Shown: positions 1 through 8,998 of the stretch, one piece after another
Numbering within the stretch: the stretch's first letter is position 1
Layout of the letters: each line of letters begins with the position of its first letter
Origin: an uncultured Isosphaeraceae bacterium
GTDB lineage: Bacteria; Planctomycetota; Planctomycetia; Isosphaerales; Isosphaeraceae
Direction: 5' to 3'
DNA: 64,000 nucleotides
Assembly: GCA_945957605.1 (NCBI GenBank)
Contig: CAMFLR010000002.1
Coordinates: 420,197 to 484,196, forward strand
Position numbers and translations under genes: made by a program
Notes under the pieces: model-generated
What the model saw: only the letters and a program-made list of their open reading frames with translations
Told to the model about the DNA's origin: nothing
Database searches by the model: none

Positions 1-101
1 ATGCGTCGAAGTAAACCGATCATTTCCTGCTGATGCTCGGTCCTGCCTCTTTGAATTTTTGCGGTTCGATTTTCATTGAAGCGGCTTGCAATTTGATCGT
101 A

Positions 102-560
102 TCAGTTCAGCCAATAGTACAGCGTCTCCATTACCAAGAAATGCTTGCCAAATTGCTCAAGGACAAGGCGTGCTCCATCGCCCGCACAACCAAAGCCGGC
201 AGAGATCTCAACCGTATAACTCACGCCATTGACGGATATGATTTTGAGCACATGGCCGCCGAGTTCAAACGGAGCGACAATCTCCCAAAGCGGTGCGTTC
301 ATAAGGTCGTGGTCGCGCAGAAGTTCCGCAGCGGTAGGGTGATCAAGACGGCTCAGTGCGACGAGTATCGCGCGTACAACTGGTTCGGTATGGCTTCGAA
401 TCAAGCGCTCTGCGTAGCGTTTGTTCTTTTTCTCACGAAGTTCTCGAGGACCAAAATGTTTTGTCGCTAACGCTTCGAGTTCTTCTGAAACCGCTTCATC
501 CCATGCACGCCATTCTTCATCTGTCTCGGGCAATTTGCGATCTTCTTCGTTTTCATCCAT
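102..560 (-). CDS. hypothetical protein, acidic N-terminus
   Basis: A 152-residue protein of no family I recognise. The first 40 residues are very acidic (MDENEEDRKLPETDEEW...) and look helical; the second half is more beta-like and ends in YYWLN. There is no signal peptide or membrane segment, so it is probably cytosolic. The ATG is supported by a GAGG motif eight bases upstream, and the upstream DNA is AT-rich compared with the rest of the window, as expected for a promoter. It stands alone, pointing toward the left edge. The reading frame is more plausible than the overlapping plus-strand frames because of the ribosome site and the charged, low-cysteine composition. Confidence 0.6.
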   Translation of the reverse strand: MDENEEDRKLPETDEEWRAWDEAVSEELEALATKHFGPRELREKKNKRYAERLIRSHTEPVVRAILVALSRLDHPTAAELLRDHDLMNAPLWEIVAPFELGGHVLKIISVNGVSYTVEISAGFGCAGDGARLVLEQFGKHFLVMETLYYWLN

Positions 561-910
561 CGAATGCGCCTCGTCGATTATTCACTCGATCAATTTCAGT
601 ATATATATTACCAATATCTAATTCCGCTTGCATCGATCTAAGTTGGACATTCTAGATTAAGCATCCATTCCTTCCGGCGGGTGGCTGGGGCAGCATGCCC
701 CAGTTGGGAATGAGTGTCGATTTCACCGAGGACGAACGAGTCGCCGCTTCCCGCTGGATCGTATGTTACGATCGCCTTCAATTAACCTGGACGCGCACAC
801 GAGTTGACCTTCGCTACTATCGTTGATTTCCTTTCCGTCCCCTTGGCACTGGGGCATGCTGCCCCAGCCACCCTTCGTGATGATGAATATAGCTGGTGCA
901 CCTGAGCACA
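561..910. other. intergenic stretch holding a palindrome pair
   Basis: There is no convincing gene in these 350 bases. They hold the AT-rich upstream region of the gene ending at 102 (561-660) and two copies of a GC-rich palindrome in opposite orientation (679-704 and 848-873). The DNA between the palindromes shows nothing else. Confidence 0.6.
679..873. repeat. REP-like inverted palindrome pair
   Basis: A 26-base unit at 679-704 is repeated as its exact reverse complement at 848-873. Each unit contains CTGGGGCAGCATGCCCCAG, a perfect 8-base stem with a 3-base loop, so each copy can fold alone and the two can also pair with each other. This is the form of repetitive extragenic palindromes. 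The match was read directly from the sequence; whether the unit is dispersed in the genome cannot be seen here. Confidence 0.75.
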
Positions 911-1234
911 TCACTCCGCCCTCCATTCGTTAACCATTTCGGCCGCAACTTCAAACTCAGTCCGCCCCTCAACCGACTCCACTCCCCACGGCTGCGCCGT
1001 ATCAATCGAAACGACCTCACATCCAAACTCATCGACTCGACGGCTAACAACTTCACATGCGATGATTCCAGGCTGTGGATAATGAGTCGAGGACCAGAGA
1101 TCGTCACAACTCACAACGGGCACTTTTTCGATGAATTCCCAGCAGCGGCCGTGAACGTCGATCAACTCGCACGCGACGAATCCCGGAAAACAGGCGTCCA
1201 CCCAGCGCACGATCTGCACCTTCACCACGAACAT
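911..1234 (-). CDS. conserved hypothetical protein
   Basis: A 107-residue protein starting MFVVKVQIVRWVDACFPGFV. I chose this internal ATG over longer frames because GTGAGG lies eight to nine bases upstream and the residues before it are low quality. The pattern (KVQIVRWVD..PGFV.C.L.D..GR.W.FIEKVPVVS..DLW....YP.PG.IACEVV) resembles a small conserved bacterial protein family of unknown function that I have seen in planctomycetes and actinobacteria; no catalytic role can be assigned. It has no export signal. It lies between the palindrome pair and a 419-base empty region. Confidence 0.65.
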   Translation of the reverse strand: MFVVKVQIVRWVDACFPGFVACELIDVHGRCWEFIEKVPVVSCDDLWSSTHYPQPGIIACEVVSRRVDEFGCEVVSIDTAQPWGVESVEGRTEFEVAAEMVNEWRAE

Positions 1235-1653
1235 GAGAGCAACCTCACGAAAATCAGACGTTCCTGCGATTTGCAGCCTCTCTTGAGCTTGACACATTCC
1301 ACGCCTTCGATCCAAACACATAATTCCATGCGATTTCGCTTCGAACTGGCCTTGCCGGAAGCCCTTTCGTCTCCAAGTTTTGTAAATACTTCCGAAATCG
1401 CGTCGTCGGTTTTACAACCTTCTCGACTTGAGCGTTTTTCGGGTTGCGAAGAATTTCATGAGGGGATACAAGGTCCGTCGCAAGGGGTTGAGGCGAAAGG
1501 AATCGCTCCCGTCTCCTGTCGCAAAACGCGGCGAGTTTCGGGTACCCAAGGAACCAACACTACGATGAACACCGGGTGCGCTTGCCTTCCCTTCTGCCTT
1601 CTTCCTCATGTACAGACCGGGTTGATCAAACAACCTCACCGGATGTCAATCCG
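1235..1653. other. intergenic stretch, nothing recognised
   Basis: These 419 bases separate the divergently transcribed gene ending at 911 and ispE. Open frames exist on both strands but lack ribosome sites and protein-like composition. Promoters for both neighbours should lie here; I could not pick convincing -35/-10 pairs. Confidence 0.5.
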
Positions 1654-2532
1654 ATGATCGTTCGATCGACCGCCGATGGCGTGGAAGTTCACGCTCCGGC
1701 CAAGCTCAACCTTTATCTGGAGATCCTCGGGCGCCGCAGCGACGGCTATCACGACCTCGAGTCGCTGATGGTCACCGTCGACCTGTTCGATCGCTTGACG
1801 TTTGCCGACAACGATTCGGGAACCATCACGCTTACGTGTGATGATCCCACCTTGCCGACGGGTCCTGAAAACCTGGTCGTCAAGGCGGCGGAGGCACTCA
1901 GGCGGGCGACAGGCTGTCAGCGCGGAGCGACGATTCACCTGGAAAAAACCATTCCTGCTCAGGCGGGGTTGGCGGGTGGGTCGAGCGACGCGGCTGCGAC
2001 ACTGGTGGCACTCGATCGTCTCTGGAAGCTCGATACACGCCCTGGCGAGTTGGACGCCCTCGCCGGGACGGTTGGCAGTGATGTGGCGTTCTTTCGGCAT
2101 GGTCCTTCGGCAGTTTGCCGAGGACGAGGGGAAGAGGTGGAGCCCTTTCCTTTGTCAGGACCGCTGACGTTTGTGCTCGTGTGTCCCAAGTTCGGTGTCG
2201 GTACGGCCGACGTCTACCGTCGATTGACTCCGCCTGAGAAGCCCCGGCAGATCGGGCCGTTCCTGGAGGCACTCGCCAGTGGAAATACCGCGACGATCGG
2301 GAAACATCTGTTCAATCGTCTTCAGCCGATAGCGGAAACCTTGTGTCCGGCCTTGCAAGAGGTCGAGCACGCCTTGGCCTCCGTCGGGAGCATCCTCGAC
2401 GGGCACCTGATGAGCGGGAGCGGTTCGTCCTATTTTGGACTCGCTTCCTCCCCCGACGCGGCTCGCGATGCCGCGGCGATCCTTGAAACGCTCGAACTCG
2501 GACGGGTTCGAGTCGTTACCAGCAGTCCTTGA
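1654..2532 (+). CDS. ispE: 4-diphosphocytidyl-2-C-methyl-D-erythritol kinase
   Basis: IspE phosphorylates 4-diphosphocytidyl-2-C-methylerythritol with ATP in the MEP route to isoprenoids, in the cytosol. The 292-residue protein shows the GHMP kinase signature: PAKLNL near residue 15 with Lys17, the glycine-rich ATP loop PAQAGLAGGSSDAA at 101-114, and GSDVAFF with the catalytic Asp143. The C-terminal GSGSSYFGL loop is the third GHMP motif. The open frame extends 26 codons further upstream, but the ATG at 1654 begins right where homology to the family should begin. spoVG follows after 35 bases, so the two are likely cotranscribed. Confidence 0.93.
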   Translation: MIVRSTADGVEVHAPAKLNLYLEILGRRSDGYHDLESLMVTVDLFDRLTFADNDSGTITLTCDDPTLPTGPENLVVKAAEALRRATGCQRGATIHLEKTIPAQAGLAGGSSDAAATLVALDRLWKLDTRPGELDALAGTVGSDVAFFRHGPSAVCRGRGEEVEPFPLSGPLTFVLVCPKFGVGTADVYRRLTPPEKPRQIGPFLEALASGNTATIGKHLFNRLQPIAETLCPALQEVEHALASVGSILDGHLMSGSGSSYFGLASSPDAARDAAAILETLELGRVRVVTSSP

Positions 2533-2567
2533 GCAGTGAACGACACGCATCGTAAAGGAGTACGACT

Positions 2568-3218
2568 GTGGAGATCACCGAAGTCCGCATCAAGCTCATG
2601 GAAGACAATTCGGGCAGCAACGAACGTCTGCAAGCTTTTTGCAGCATCACGTTCGACGACATGTTCGTCATTCGCGACCTCAAGATCATTGAAGGGGCCA
2701 AGGGCTTCTTCGTGGCGATGCCGTCGCGAAAGCTGACCGACCGCTGCGGGCACTGCGGTACCAAGAACCACCTGCGCAGCCGGTTCTGCAACCAATGTGG
2801 CTGCCGACTTGACGAGAACCGCGCCATTCGCGACGCCGATGGCCGCGCCAAACTACACGCCGACATCGCCCACCCGATCAATTCGATGTGCCGCGAGAAG
2901 ATTCAAAGCGCCGTGCTGGCCTCGTACGCCGACGAGCTCGAACGCTCGAAGCTCCCCGGCTACGTCTCGCGGTACGACGACCTCGACGGCGATTACGACA
3001 CGATCGTCGAATCGACCACGACCATGCCGCTGGGCGCCGCAAGTGGCGAGCCGCCGCTTCGCCGCGGTCCCCTTCGCAGCCACACCCAGCACAACCGTGT
3101 TGGCGGCTCGGTCCTCCGCGGTCCCCACGTCCCGCCCCGCAAGGACGTCGAGAGCGAGTCGATTGCGTCGGAACACCACCGAGGCGAGTCGAACGGAAGC
3201 TTCGGCCGCGGCCTGTAA
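2568..3218 (+). CDS. spoVG: SpoVG-family protein with zinc ribbon
   Basis: SpoVG proteins are small RNA/DNA-binding regulators. Residues 1-56 match the family core ([10 protein letters not shown]...[35 protein letters not shown]). A four-cysteine knuckle then follows (CGHC at 60-63, CNQC at 74-77), and the family helix resumes with [13 protein letters not shown] near residue 99. The C-terminal 80 residues are low complexity. Total length 216 exceeds the usual 85-100. The start is GTG, set by AAAGGAG eight bases upstream. It sits 35 bases after ispE and ends in an intrinsic terminator. The zinc ribbon suggests a nucleic-acid role; that is inference. Confidence 0.88.
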   Translation: MEITEVRIKLMEDNSGSNERLQAFCSITFDDMFVIRDLKIIEGAKGFFVAMPSRKLTDRCGHCGTKNHLRSRFCNQCGCRLDENRAIRDADGRAKLHADIAHPINSMCREKIQSAVLASYADELERSKLPGYVSRYDDLDGDYDTIVESTTTMPLGAASGEPPLRRGPLRSHTQHNRVGGSVLRGPHVPPRKDVESESIASEHHRGESNGSFGRGL

Positions 3219-3258
3219 GCGACGGGCAATCCCCGGTCCGAGTCCGAGATCGAACAAG

Positions 3259-3290
3259 CCCTCTCCGGCATCATCCGGGGAGGGTTTTTT
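3259..3290 (+). terminator. intrinsic terminator after spoVG
   Basis: A 10-base stem CCCTCTCCGG / CCGGGGAGGG with one G-T pair and a six-base loop is followed by TTTTTT. It lies 41 bases past the spoVG stop and closes the ispE-spoVG unit. Confidence 0.85.
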
Positions 3291-3479
3291 CATGCGCCCA
3301 ACTCAAATCGAAAAATTCAAAGCTTTTGTGGTCACACCCCCACCGGGTGGCGTACAATTTCTATACTTGCCTGCGTGGATGCCCGCCCTGCTCTGTTTGC
3401 GATTCGTTAGTCTGACCACCGCGGGCGACGGCAGGCTTGCGACTCAACCCTCTGCCTGGCAATTGTTTGGGGCTCACCC

Positions 3480-4313
3480 ATGGCTGCGATGCGACTCATC
3501 CTGGTCGGCCTGGTGGCGTTCGGAGTTTGCGCAGGGACGTTGACGGCCTCGGCCGATGACAAGAAACCATCGACCAGGCGCGCCAACGCGAAGTCCGCAG
3601 ACGAAAGTGAAGCTCCAGCCGAAAAGGCCGCATTGTCGAAATCCGAAGCGGCCGAAAAGGTTCTGACTGATAAGGGACTCAAGAAAGACGACCGCTTCTT
3701 CCTGCTCGACGAAGCCGCGGCCGTCGATAAGTTCAAGCAAATCAAGAACTTGTACGACGACTATCAAAAAGCAACGATGAAATCAGCCGCGATCGCCGGA
3801 TATGACGAAACGCTCGCCAACATGCAGATGCAGCAAAAGACGTTTCAGTCTCAGGCCCAAATGCTTCAGTCGCAAATCAATCAGGCGGGATCGGGCGTAC
3901 CGCGCCGGGCGCGAGGCATGGTCAGTCGCAACTTGAGTGGGTATCGCCAGGAAGAGAGCATGCTCAAAAACCAGGCGAACCAGATGAATCAGCAAATCAA
4001 CGCGATGAAGTCGAAGGCTCCGAGTTCGAACGACCGCAAAGTTGCCTCGCTCGAATATGAAAAATCGCGTCGCGCGTTGAGCGATGCCCTCAAGGAACTC
4101 GAACCGCTTGTCACTCCTTTAACAACGCAGTATCACGAGCTTGCGCTCGACAAATCGGTCGTTGAGGCCGTCGCGACACTCCGCCACGAATCTGGAACGA
4201 ACTACAAGCTCGGCCCATCCGACGATCTTCACGCCGCAGCGAAGGTCATCAAAGACCTGAAGCTCGCGCCCAAGCACAGCAAGTCGCATTCGACGGCGAA
4301 ATCCTCGAGCTGA
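3480..4313 (+). CDS. secreted coiled-coil protein, unknown function
   Basis: A 277-residue protein with an N-terminal signal peptide (MAAMRLILVGLVAFGVCAG..ASA, cleavage near residue 26). The mature part is rich in Lys, Ala, Gln and Glu and contains a long Gln-rich coiled coil around residues 95-180 (NMQMQQKTFQSQAQMLQSQ, later NQANQMNQQINAMKS). The C-terminus ends in Lys/Ser/His-rich low complexity. No enzymatic motif is visible. A GGGG motif lies eight bases before the ATG. The protein is probably periplasmic or envelope associated. The start could also be the ATG three codons later. No domain is recognised with certainty. Confidence 0.7.
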   Translation: MAAMRLILVGLVAFGVCAGTLTASADDKKPSTRRANAKSADESEAPAEKAALSKSEAAEKVLTDKGLKKDDRFFLLDEAAAVDKFKQIKNLYDDYQKATMKSAAIAGYDETLANMQMQQKTFQSQAQMLQSQINQAGSGVPRRARGMVSRNLSGYRQEESMLKNQANQMNQQINAMKSKAPSSNDRKVASLEYEKSRRALSDALKELEPLVTPLTTQYHELALDKSVVEAVATLRHESGTNYKLGPSDDLHAAAKVIKDLKLAPKHSKSHSTAKSSS

Positions 4314-4526
4314 CTGGCTTTACGTGCTGTTCTTCGCACCTGCGCACAGCGAGTCATAAACTCACGCGTTTGTCAATTGTAAACAAGTCGATTCTTATCA
4401 ACGTGCGCGCCGAGAAAATAGCCCACGCCAAGCACGTCAGACAAGGTTGCCCCTTGAATATTCCTATCCTAGGGTTCCTTCGCCCAGGCCGCGCTGTCTG
4501 CGGATTGGGGGCTAGGAGCTTGGACA

Positions 4527-6071
4527 ATGGCGTTCCCACCTCGCGTGATGTGTCCTCACTGTTTGATAAGTGTAGAGTCCACGACGCATGATGATTTTAA
4601 GACCGAAGCGTCGTCTGTTTGTCGTAACTGCTATAACCGCATGGATCAACCGATCCGTATTGGATCATCCGAAGATCGCACTGGCGACATGTCTTCAGCC
4701 ACCGGTTGGGGACCACCCGAACCGTCGGTGGCCGCTCTGCACCAGTCTTTGCCAACCGACCGCATCGGTCGCTTTCAGCTTCGCGAATGGATTGGCGGCG
4801 GCGGATACGGCGACGTCTACCGTGTTTACGACTCCCGCCTCGACCGCGAAATCGCTCTTAAGGTTTTGAAGGCGACCAAGCTCGATGCAAAAACACGTGA
4901 ACGTTTCATGCGTGAAGCGCAGGCGACTGCCCGGTTGCAACACCCGAATATTGTGACGCTTCACGACGTTGGCCAGGACGAAGGCCGGCTCTGGATCGCT
5001 TACCAGCTCGTGAAGGGAAAAACGCTCTCCCGACTGCGCGACTCTGGCACGCTGAATCATCGCCAGAGCGTCACGATCATTCGCGACCTTGCACTCGCAC
5101 TCCATCACGCTCATCAGCGTGAAATCACGCATCGCGACCTCAAGCCCGCGAATGTGATTGTCGACGACGAGATGCGTGCTCACCTCACCGACTTCGGCCT
5201 GGCGCGGCGGATCGACCTCGAATCCGAGCTGACCGGCGAAGGAACTGTGCTCGGCACCCCCGCCTACATGAGCCCCGAACAAGCCGCAGGCAACGGATCG
5301 ATCGCCGACGGCCGCTCTGACATTTACAGCCTTGGCGTCATGCTCTACGAGTTGCTCTGTGGCGCCCGACCCAGCGACCAGCCCAGCGCCACGCCGCTCT
5401 GGCGTGCCAAGCCGGCTGAGACACAGATGGTTACCCCTCGGAGCCGCGACGAACGCGTGCCCATCGCGCTCGACCAGATTTGCATGAAAGCGCTCTCGGC
5501 CAATCCCAACGACCGCTTCATCGACGGCAAGTCATTCGCAAACGAACTGGATGCATGGCTCGAAACAAAGTCTCAGCCCGTCCTCGGCCGCCTCGCAACG
5601 CCAGGCCGTCGAAAGCGGATTCTGGTCGCCGGGCTCGCCGCGATTGCCATTTTCGGCTTCGGCCTCGTTCTTCGCTCGCTGCCGTGGAAATCTGCCATGG
5701 CGCGAACAATCAGCTCGACACAAACCGCGAAGCGTGCGAACCCCAAGGCAAAAGTTGCCAACGCCAAAAACGTGAAAAAAGCGGTCGTCGCGAAGGCCAC
5801 GCAGAAGAAGTCGCCAGCGAAAACCGCAGGCAAGCCTACCGGCCTCTCGCTAGCATCGGGAATTGCCAGCGGCGCTGCGAAACGACAGCAGCAAGTCGCT
5901 TCGAGGGTGGGCGGTTTCAATGCCATCTTCAACGCAGCGACTCAAACGCTGCACTTGCCCTACAACTTGGCCGACGAACCGGCTTGCTCGGCCGATGAAA
6001 CTTCCGCCGATGCAGATGGAAATGCCCGTCTCTGTTCCGAGTGTATGCACCGGAAGAGGCCGGTTTACTGA
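4527..6071 (+). CDS. membrane Ser/Thr protein kinase with N-terminal zinc ribbon
   Basis: A 514-residue Hanks-type kinase. Residues 9-35 form a CPHC...CRNC zinc ribbon. The kinase domain (about 82-345) has the glycine loop GGGGYGDVY, Lys112, HRDLKPANV with Asp204, DFG at 222-224 and TPAYMSPEQ. A single transmembrane helix follows at about 365-384. The outside tail is Lys/Ala/Pro rich (NPKAKVANAKNVKKAVVAK) and ends with a CSEC pair. All catalytic residues are present, so it should be active on cytosolic substrates; the substrate is unknown. AGGAG lies nine bases before the ATG. It converges on the M16 gene across a long hairpin. Confidence 0.92.
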   Translation: MAFPPRVMCPHCLISVESTTHDDFKTEASSVCRNCYNRMDQPIRIGSSEDRTGDMSSATGWGPPEPSVAALHQSLPTDRIGRFQLREWIGGGGYGDVYRVYDSRLDREIALKVLKATKLDAKTRERFMREAQATARLQHPNIVTLHDVGQDEGRLWIAYQLVKGKTLSRLRDSGTLNHRQSVTIIRDLALALHHAHQREITHRDLKPANVIVDDEMRAHLTDFGLARRIDLESELTGEGTVLGTPAYMSPEQAAGNGSIADGRSDIYSLGVMLYELLCGARPSDQPSATPLWRAKPAETQMVTPRSRDERVPIALDQICMKALSANPNDRFIDGKSFANELDAWLETKSQPVLGRLATPGRRKRILVAGLAAIAIFGFGLVLRSLPWKSAMARTISSTQTAKRANPKAKVANAKNVKKAVVAKATQKKSPAKTAGKPTGLSLASGIASGAAKRQQQVASRVGGFNAIFNAATQTLHLPYNLADEPACSADETSADADGNARLCSECMHRKRPVY

Positions 6072-6117
6072 CGCTCGCGTGCGGGACCGTCCATCCCTCA
6101 CGCGAGCGCAGTAAACC
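6060..6117. terminator. long hairpin between convergent genes
   Basis: An outer stem GGTTTACTG (6062-6070) / CAGTAAACC (6109-6117) stacks, after one bulged A, on an inner perfect stem CGCTCGCGTG (6072-6081) / CACGCGAGCG (6099-6108). It overlaps the kinase stop codon and fills the 53-base gap before the M16 stop. There is no strong U tract on either strand, so it may be a bidirectional terminator or a REP-like palindrome. Confidence 0.6.
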
Positions 6118-6124
6118 CGGTTGT

Positions 6125-8884
6125 TTACTTCTTGAAGTCGCCGGCGCGAATAATCACCAGCTTCTTGGGATCGATATGCTTCCGGAACGCCGCCGCAACC
6201 TGGCTGGTCGTTAGCCCAAGAATTTGCTTCTCCTGCTCGGCCGTGAACGCGAACGTTCGCCCCAGGTTCAGGTTCGAGACAATCTGCCCTGCAATCGCCG
6301 CATCGCCCGTCCGCCCCACCTTCTGCGCCTCGACAAACGCCTGCTTGGCATCGGCGAGTTCGCTTTCGGTTGGACCATCGGAGAGGAACCGTTCCAACTC
6401 TTCCTTCACAGCGGCCGAAACCTTGTCGATATTCACCGGGTTCGTGCTGACGGTGATCGTCAGGCTTGCAAGCGGATCACGCGACGACGCTGAGAAACCC
6501 GATGATGCGCCGTACGACAGGCCGTCCTTTTGACGGATCCGGTCGCCAATGCGCGAAGCCAGCGTACTGCCGCCGAAGATGAAATTGCCGATCCGAAGCG
6601 CGACGAAATCGGGATCGCTATCGGTGAGCGGGAAACTCAGTCCGGCGAGGTATTCGGCGTTCGACTTGTCAGGCGTGACGATGTTTTCGATCAGCCCCGC
6701 AACGTCACTCGCCTTGCGATCGACCCGCTTGTAAGCGACTTTCGACTCCCACCCCTTGAGCATCTGCTTCACCTGCTTGAGCGTCGCGTCGGCATCAAAA
6801 TCGCCGACGACACCCAGCTCAGCGTGCGATCCGCCGAGTTGCGATTCATAAATCGCCTTGATCTGATCGAGCGTCACGCCCTTGTTGCGTTCAAGCGTCT
6901 CCTCGATCGTCGGCACGTAACGAATATCATCCTTGCCATAGGTTGAAAGCGCGCGACTGAGGCGATTCCCCGCGAGCGCAGCCGGCTCGGTCCGCCCGGC
7001 CGTCATCATGGTGAGCATGCGGGCCTTGGTCGTGTCGAATTCCGCCGCGGGGAACGCCGGTTCTCGTAGGATTTCTTCGAGCAACTTGAGCGCCTTGGGC
7101 AAAGTATCGCGCTTCGCCTCGACAGCGAATGTCAACTGACCAGCCGCTCCGCCACCACCGCCGCCGCGACCTCCACGGCCACCTCTTCCGCCACCGCCGA
7201 AGCCAGGACCGATGCGCACACCAAGCGCATCAAGTTCCTCGCGAAGCGCCTGGCGATCGTGCTTCTTCGTGCCCGCCATCATCAAACCTGGCAGCATGCT
7301 GGCTGCCGTTGTTTTGTCCTTGAGCGAATCCTCGTTGCCGTAATGCAGCGTGAGCACCAGCGACACCGTTTCGCCGCGATTTTTCTTCGCGAGCAAACCT
7401 GCCTTCAAGCCTGGTTCGTCGACGATCTTGATGCGTGCGTCAAGATTCGCGGGAGACGGATCGAACGCCTCACCCGCCTCGCCAACCTTTCCCCCCTTGT
7501 AATCCTTCACGATCGTTTCGATGGGAGGCGCGGCGGTGACTTCGAGTCGCGTCGATTCCTTCGTCGGGATGTAAACGCCGACGGTCCGATTCGGAGTCTT
7601 GAAATAGGCTTTCGCCACGCGATTCACGTCGGCGGCAGTGATGCCCGCAACTCGATCGCGCTGAATGAACAGCAACCGCCAGTCGCCGTGGCTCGATGCC
7701 GAACTCAAGGCCTGGGCCATCGCCGTGCTGTTGGATTGCAGCATCTCGGCATTGCGCTTGTTCCGCACCTTCGCCTTGCTCACTTCATCTTCGGTGAACG
7801 CCACAGTATCGAGCGATTCAAGCGATTTCACGAGCAAATCGCGTACGGAGTCGAGTGCTTCGGGTGTGCACGAGGCCGACGCGAAGAAGAGGCCGGGATC
7901 GTGCGAATTATCCGACCCAGCCGACGCGCTCGTGGCGATCTTCGACTCAACCAAAGCTTTGTAGAGCCGGCCGTTCGGCGATTGCGAGATGATTCCGCCC
8001 AGGATGCTGAGCGGAGCCCAATCGGCATGCGAAGCCGACGGCATGTGATAGGCCACGCCGACCGAGCCAACCGCCCCCACGCGCCGGAGCGTAACGGTGC
8101 GTTCACCGTCCTGCGCGGGTTCTTCGGTGTATGTTTTGTCGAGCTCGCGAGCCGGCTTGGGAATCGATCCCAAATACTTCTCGACCAGGGCCATTGCCTT
8201 GAGTTCGTCGAACTTGCCTGTGACGATCAGCACGACGTTATCGGGCTGATAATATTTCTTATAGAAAGCGCGAAGGTTATCGATGGGCACGCGTTCAATG
8301 TCGGAACGGCTGCCGATTGTCGACTTGCCGTAGTTGTGCCACTCGTAAGCCGTGGCATAGATTCGCTGGTTGAGAATCGACGCCGGGCTGTTTTCGCCGC
8401 GCTCGAATTCGTTGCGAACGACCGTCATTTCCGACTTGAGATCCTCACCGCGCACGTGGCTGTTCACAAGACGATCGCACTCGAGCGCAATGCCGAACTC
8501 GAGATTGTCGTCCGTTGCCGGCATCGTCTCAAAATAGTTCGTGCGATCGCTATTCGTGGTGCCGTTGAAGCTGGCCCCATGATCGCGAAGCGCCTTGGGC
8601 ACCTCGGGATGGGTGGGCGTTCCCTTGAAAACGAGATGCTCAAGTAGGTGAGCCATGCCCGACTCGCCGTATCCCTCGTGACGGCTACCCACCAGCACCG
8701 TCATGTTCACGGTGATGGTCGGCCGCGACGCTTCAGGGAACAAGAGCACCCGAGCCCCGTTATCGAGGCGATACTCGGTGACACCTTCAATTGTCGCGAC
8801 TTTTTCCGGCGGAGCCGCAATCGCAGGCCTTGCGACCAGCATTCCGCCCGCGATTACCCCAGCGATCACCAGCAACCGGCGCAT
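6125..8884 (-). CDS. secreted M16 family zinc metallopeptidase
   Basis: A 919-residue, two-half M16 (pitrilysin/processing-peptidase-like) protease. The signal peptide covers about residues 1-24. The first half carries the inverted zinc motif HLLEH at 79-83 with the third ligand Glu159 in VRNEFERGEN, so it is catalytically complete. The second half (from about residue 490) is an M16 fold without HxxEH, as usual for the non-catalytic half. A Gly/Arg-rich stretch of about 20 residues (RGGRGG type) separates the parts near residue 565. It should degrade peptides in the periplasm. AGGAGG lies eight bases before the ATG. It converges with the kinase gene. Confidence 0.9.
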   Translation of the reverse strand: MRRLLVIAGVIAGGMLVARPAIAAPPEKVATIEGVTEYRLDNGARVLLFPEASRPTITVNMTVLVGSRHEGYGESGMAHLLEHLVFKGTPTHPEVPKALRDHGASFNGTTNSDRTNYFETMPATDDNLEFGIALECDRLVNSHVRGEDLKSEMTVVRNEFERGENSPASILNQRIYATAYEWHNYGKSTIGSRSDIERVPIDNLRAFYKKYYQPDNVVLIVTGKFDELKAMALVEKYLGSIPKPARELDKTYTEEPAQDGERTVTLRRVGAVGSVGVAYHMPSASHADWAPLSILGGIISQSPNGRLYKALVESKIATSASAGSDNSHDPGLFFASASCTPEALDSVRDLLVKSLESLDTVAFTEDEVSKAKVRNKRNAEMLQSNSTAMAQALSSASSHGDWRLLFIQRDRVAGITAADVNRVAKAYFKTPNRTVGVYIPTKESTRLEVTAAPPIETIVKDYKGGKVGEAGEAFDPSPANLDARIKIVDEPGLKAGLLAKKNRGETVSLVLTLHYGNEDSLKDKTTAASMLPGLMMAGTKKHDRQALREELDALGVRIGPGFGGGGRGGRGGRGGGGGGAAGQLTFAVEAKRDTLPKALKLLEEILREPAFPAAEFDTTKARMLTMMTAGRTEPAALAGNRLSRALSTYGKDDIRYVPTIEETLERNKGVTLDQIKAIYESQLGGSHAELGVVGDFDADATLKQVKQMLKGWESKVAYKRVDRKASDVAGLIENIVTPDKSNAEYLAGLSFPLTDSDPDFVALRIGNFIFGGSTLASRIGDRIRQKDGLSYGASSGFSASSRDPLASLTITVSTNPVNIDKVSAAVKEELERFLSDGPTESELADAKQAFVEAQKVGRTGDAAIAGQIVSNLNLGRTFAFTAEQEKQILGLTTSQVAAAFRKHIDPKKLVIIRAGDFKK

Positions 8885-8998
8885 TGGCAGTTTCCTCCTG
8901 GATCGTTGACCTGGCGTTCGTCGGATTGTAATCCAACGATACGTCGGTCGAAAGTGCGCAGGAGCGAAACCGGCTCGGCGTGCATTCGTCGCGTCAGA

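Noticed and set aside
896-1657. Plus-strand frame of 253 codons before ispE
   Set aside because: It overlaps the better supported minus-strand gene at 911-1234, has no ribosome site and is Ser/Thr/Arg/His-rich.
7259-8647. Plus-strand frame of 462 codons
   Set aside because: It is the complement of the M16 protease gene; composition is Arg/His-rich with no recognisable domain.
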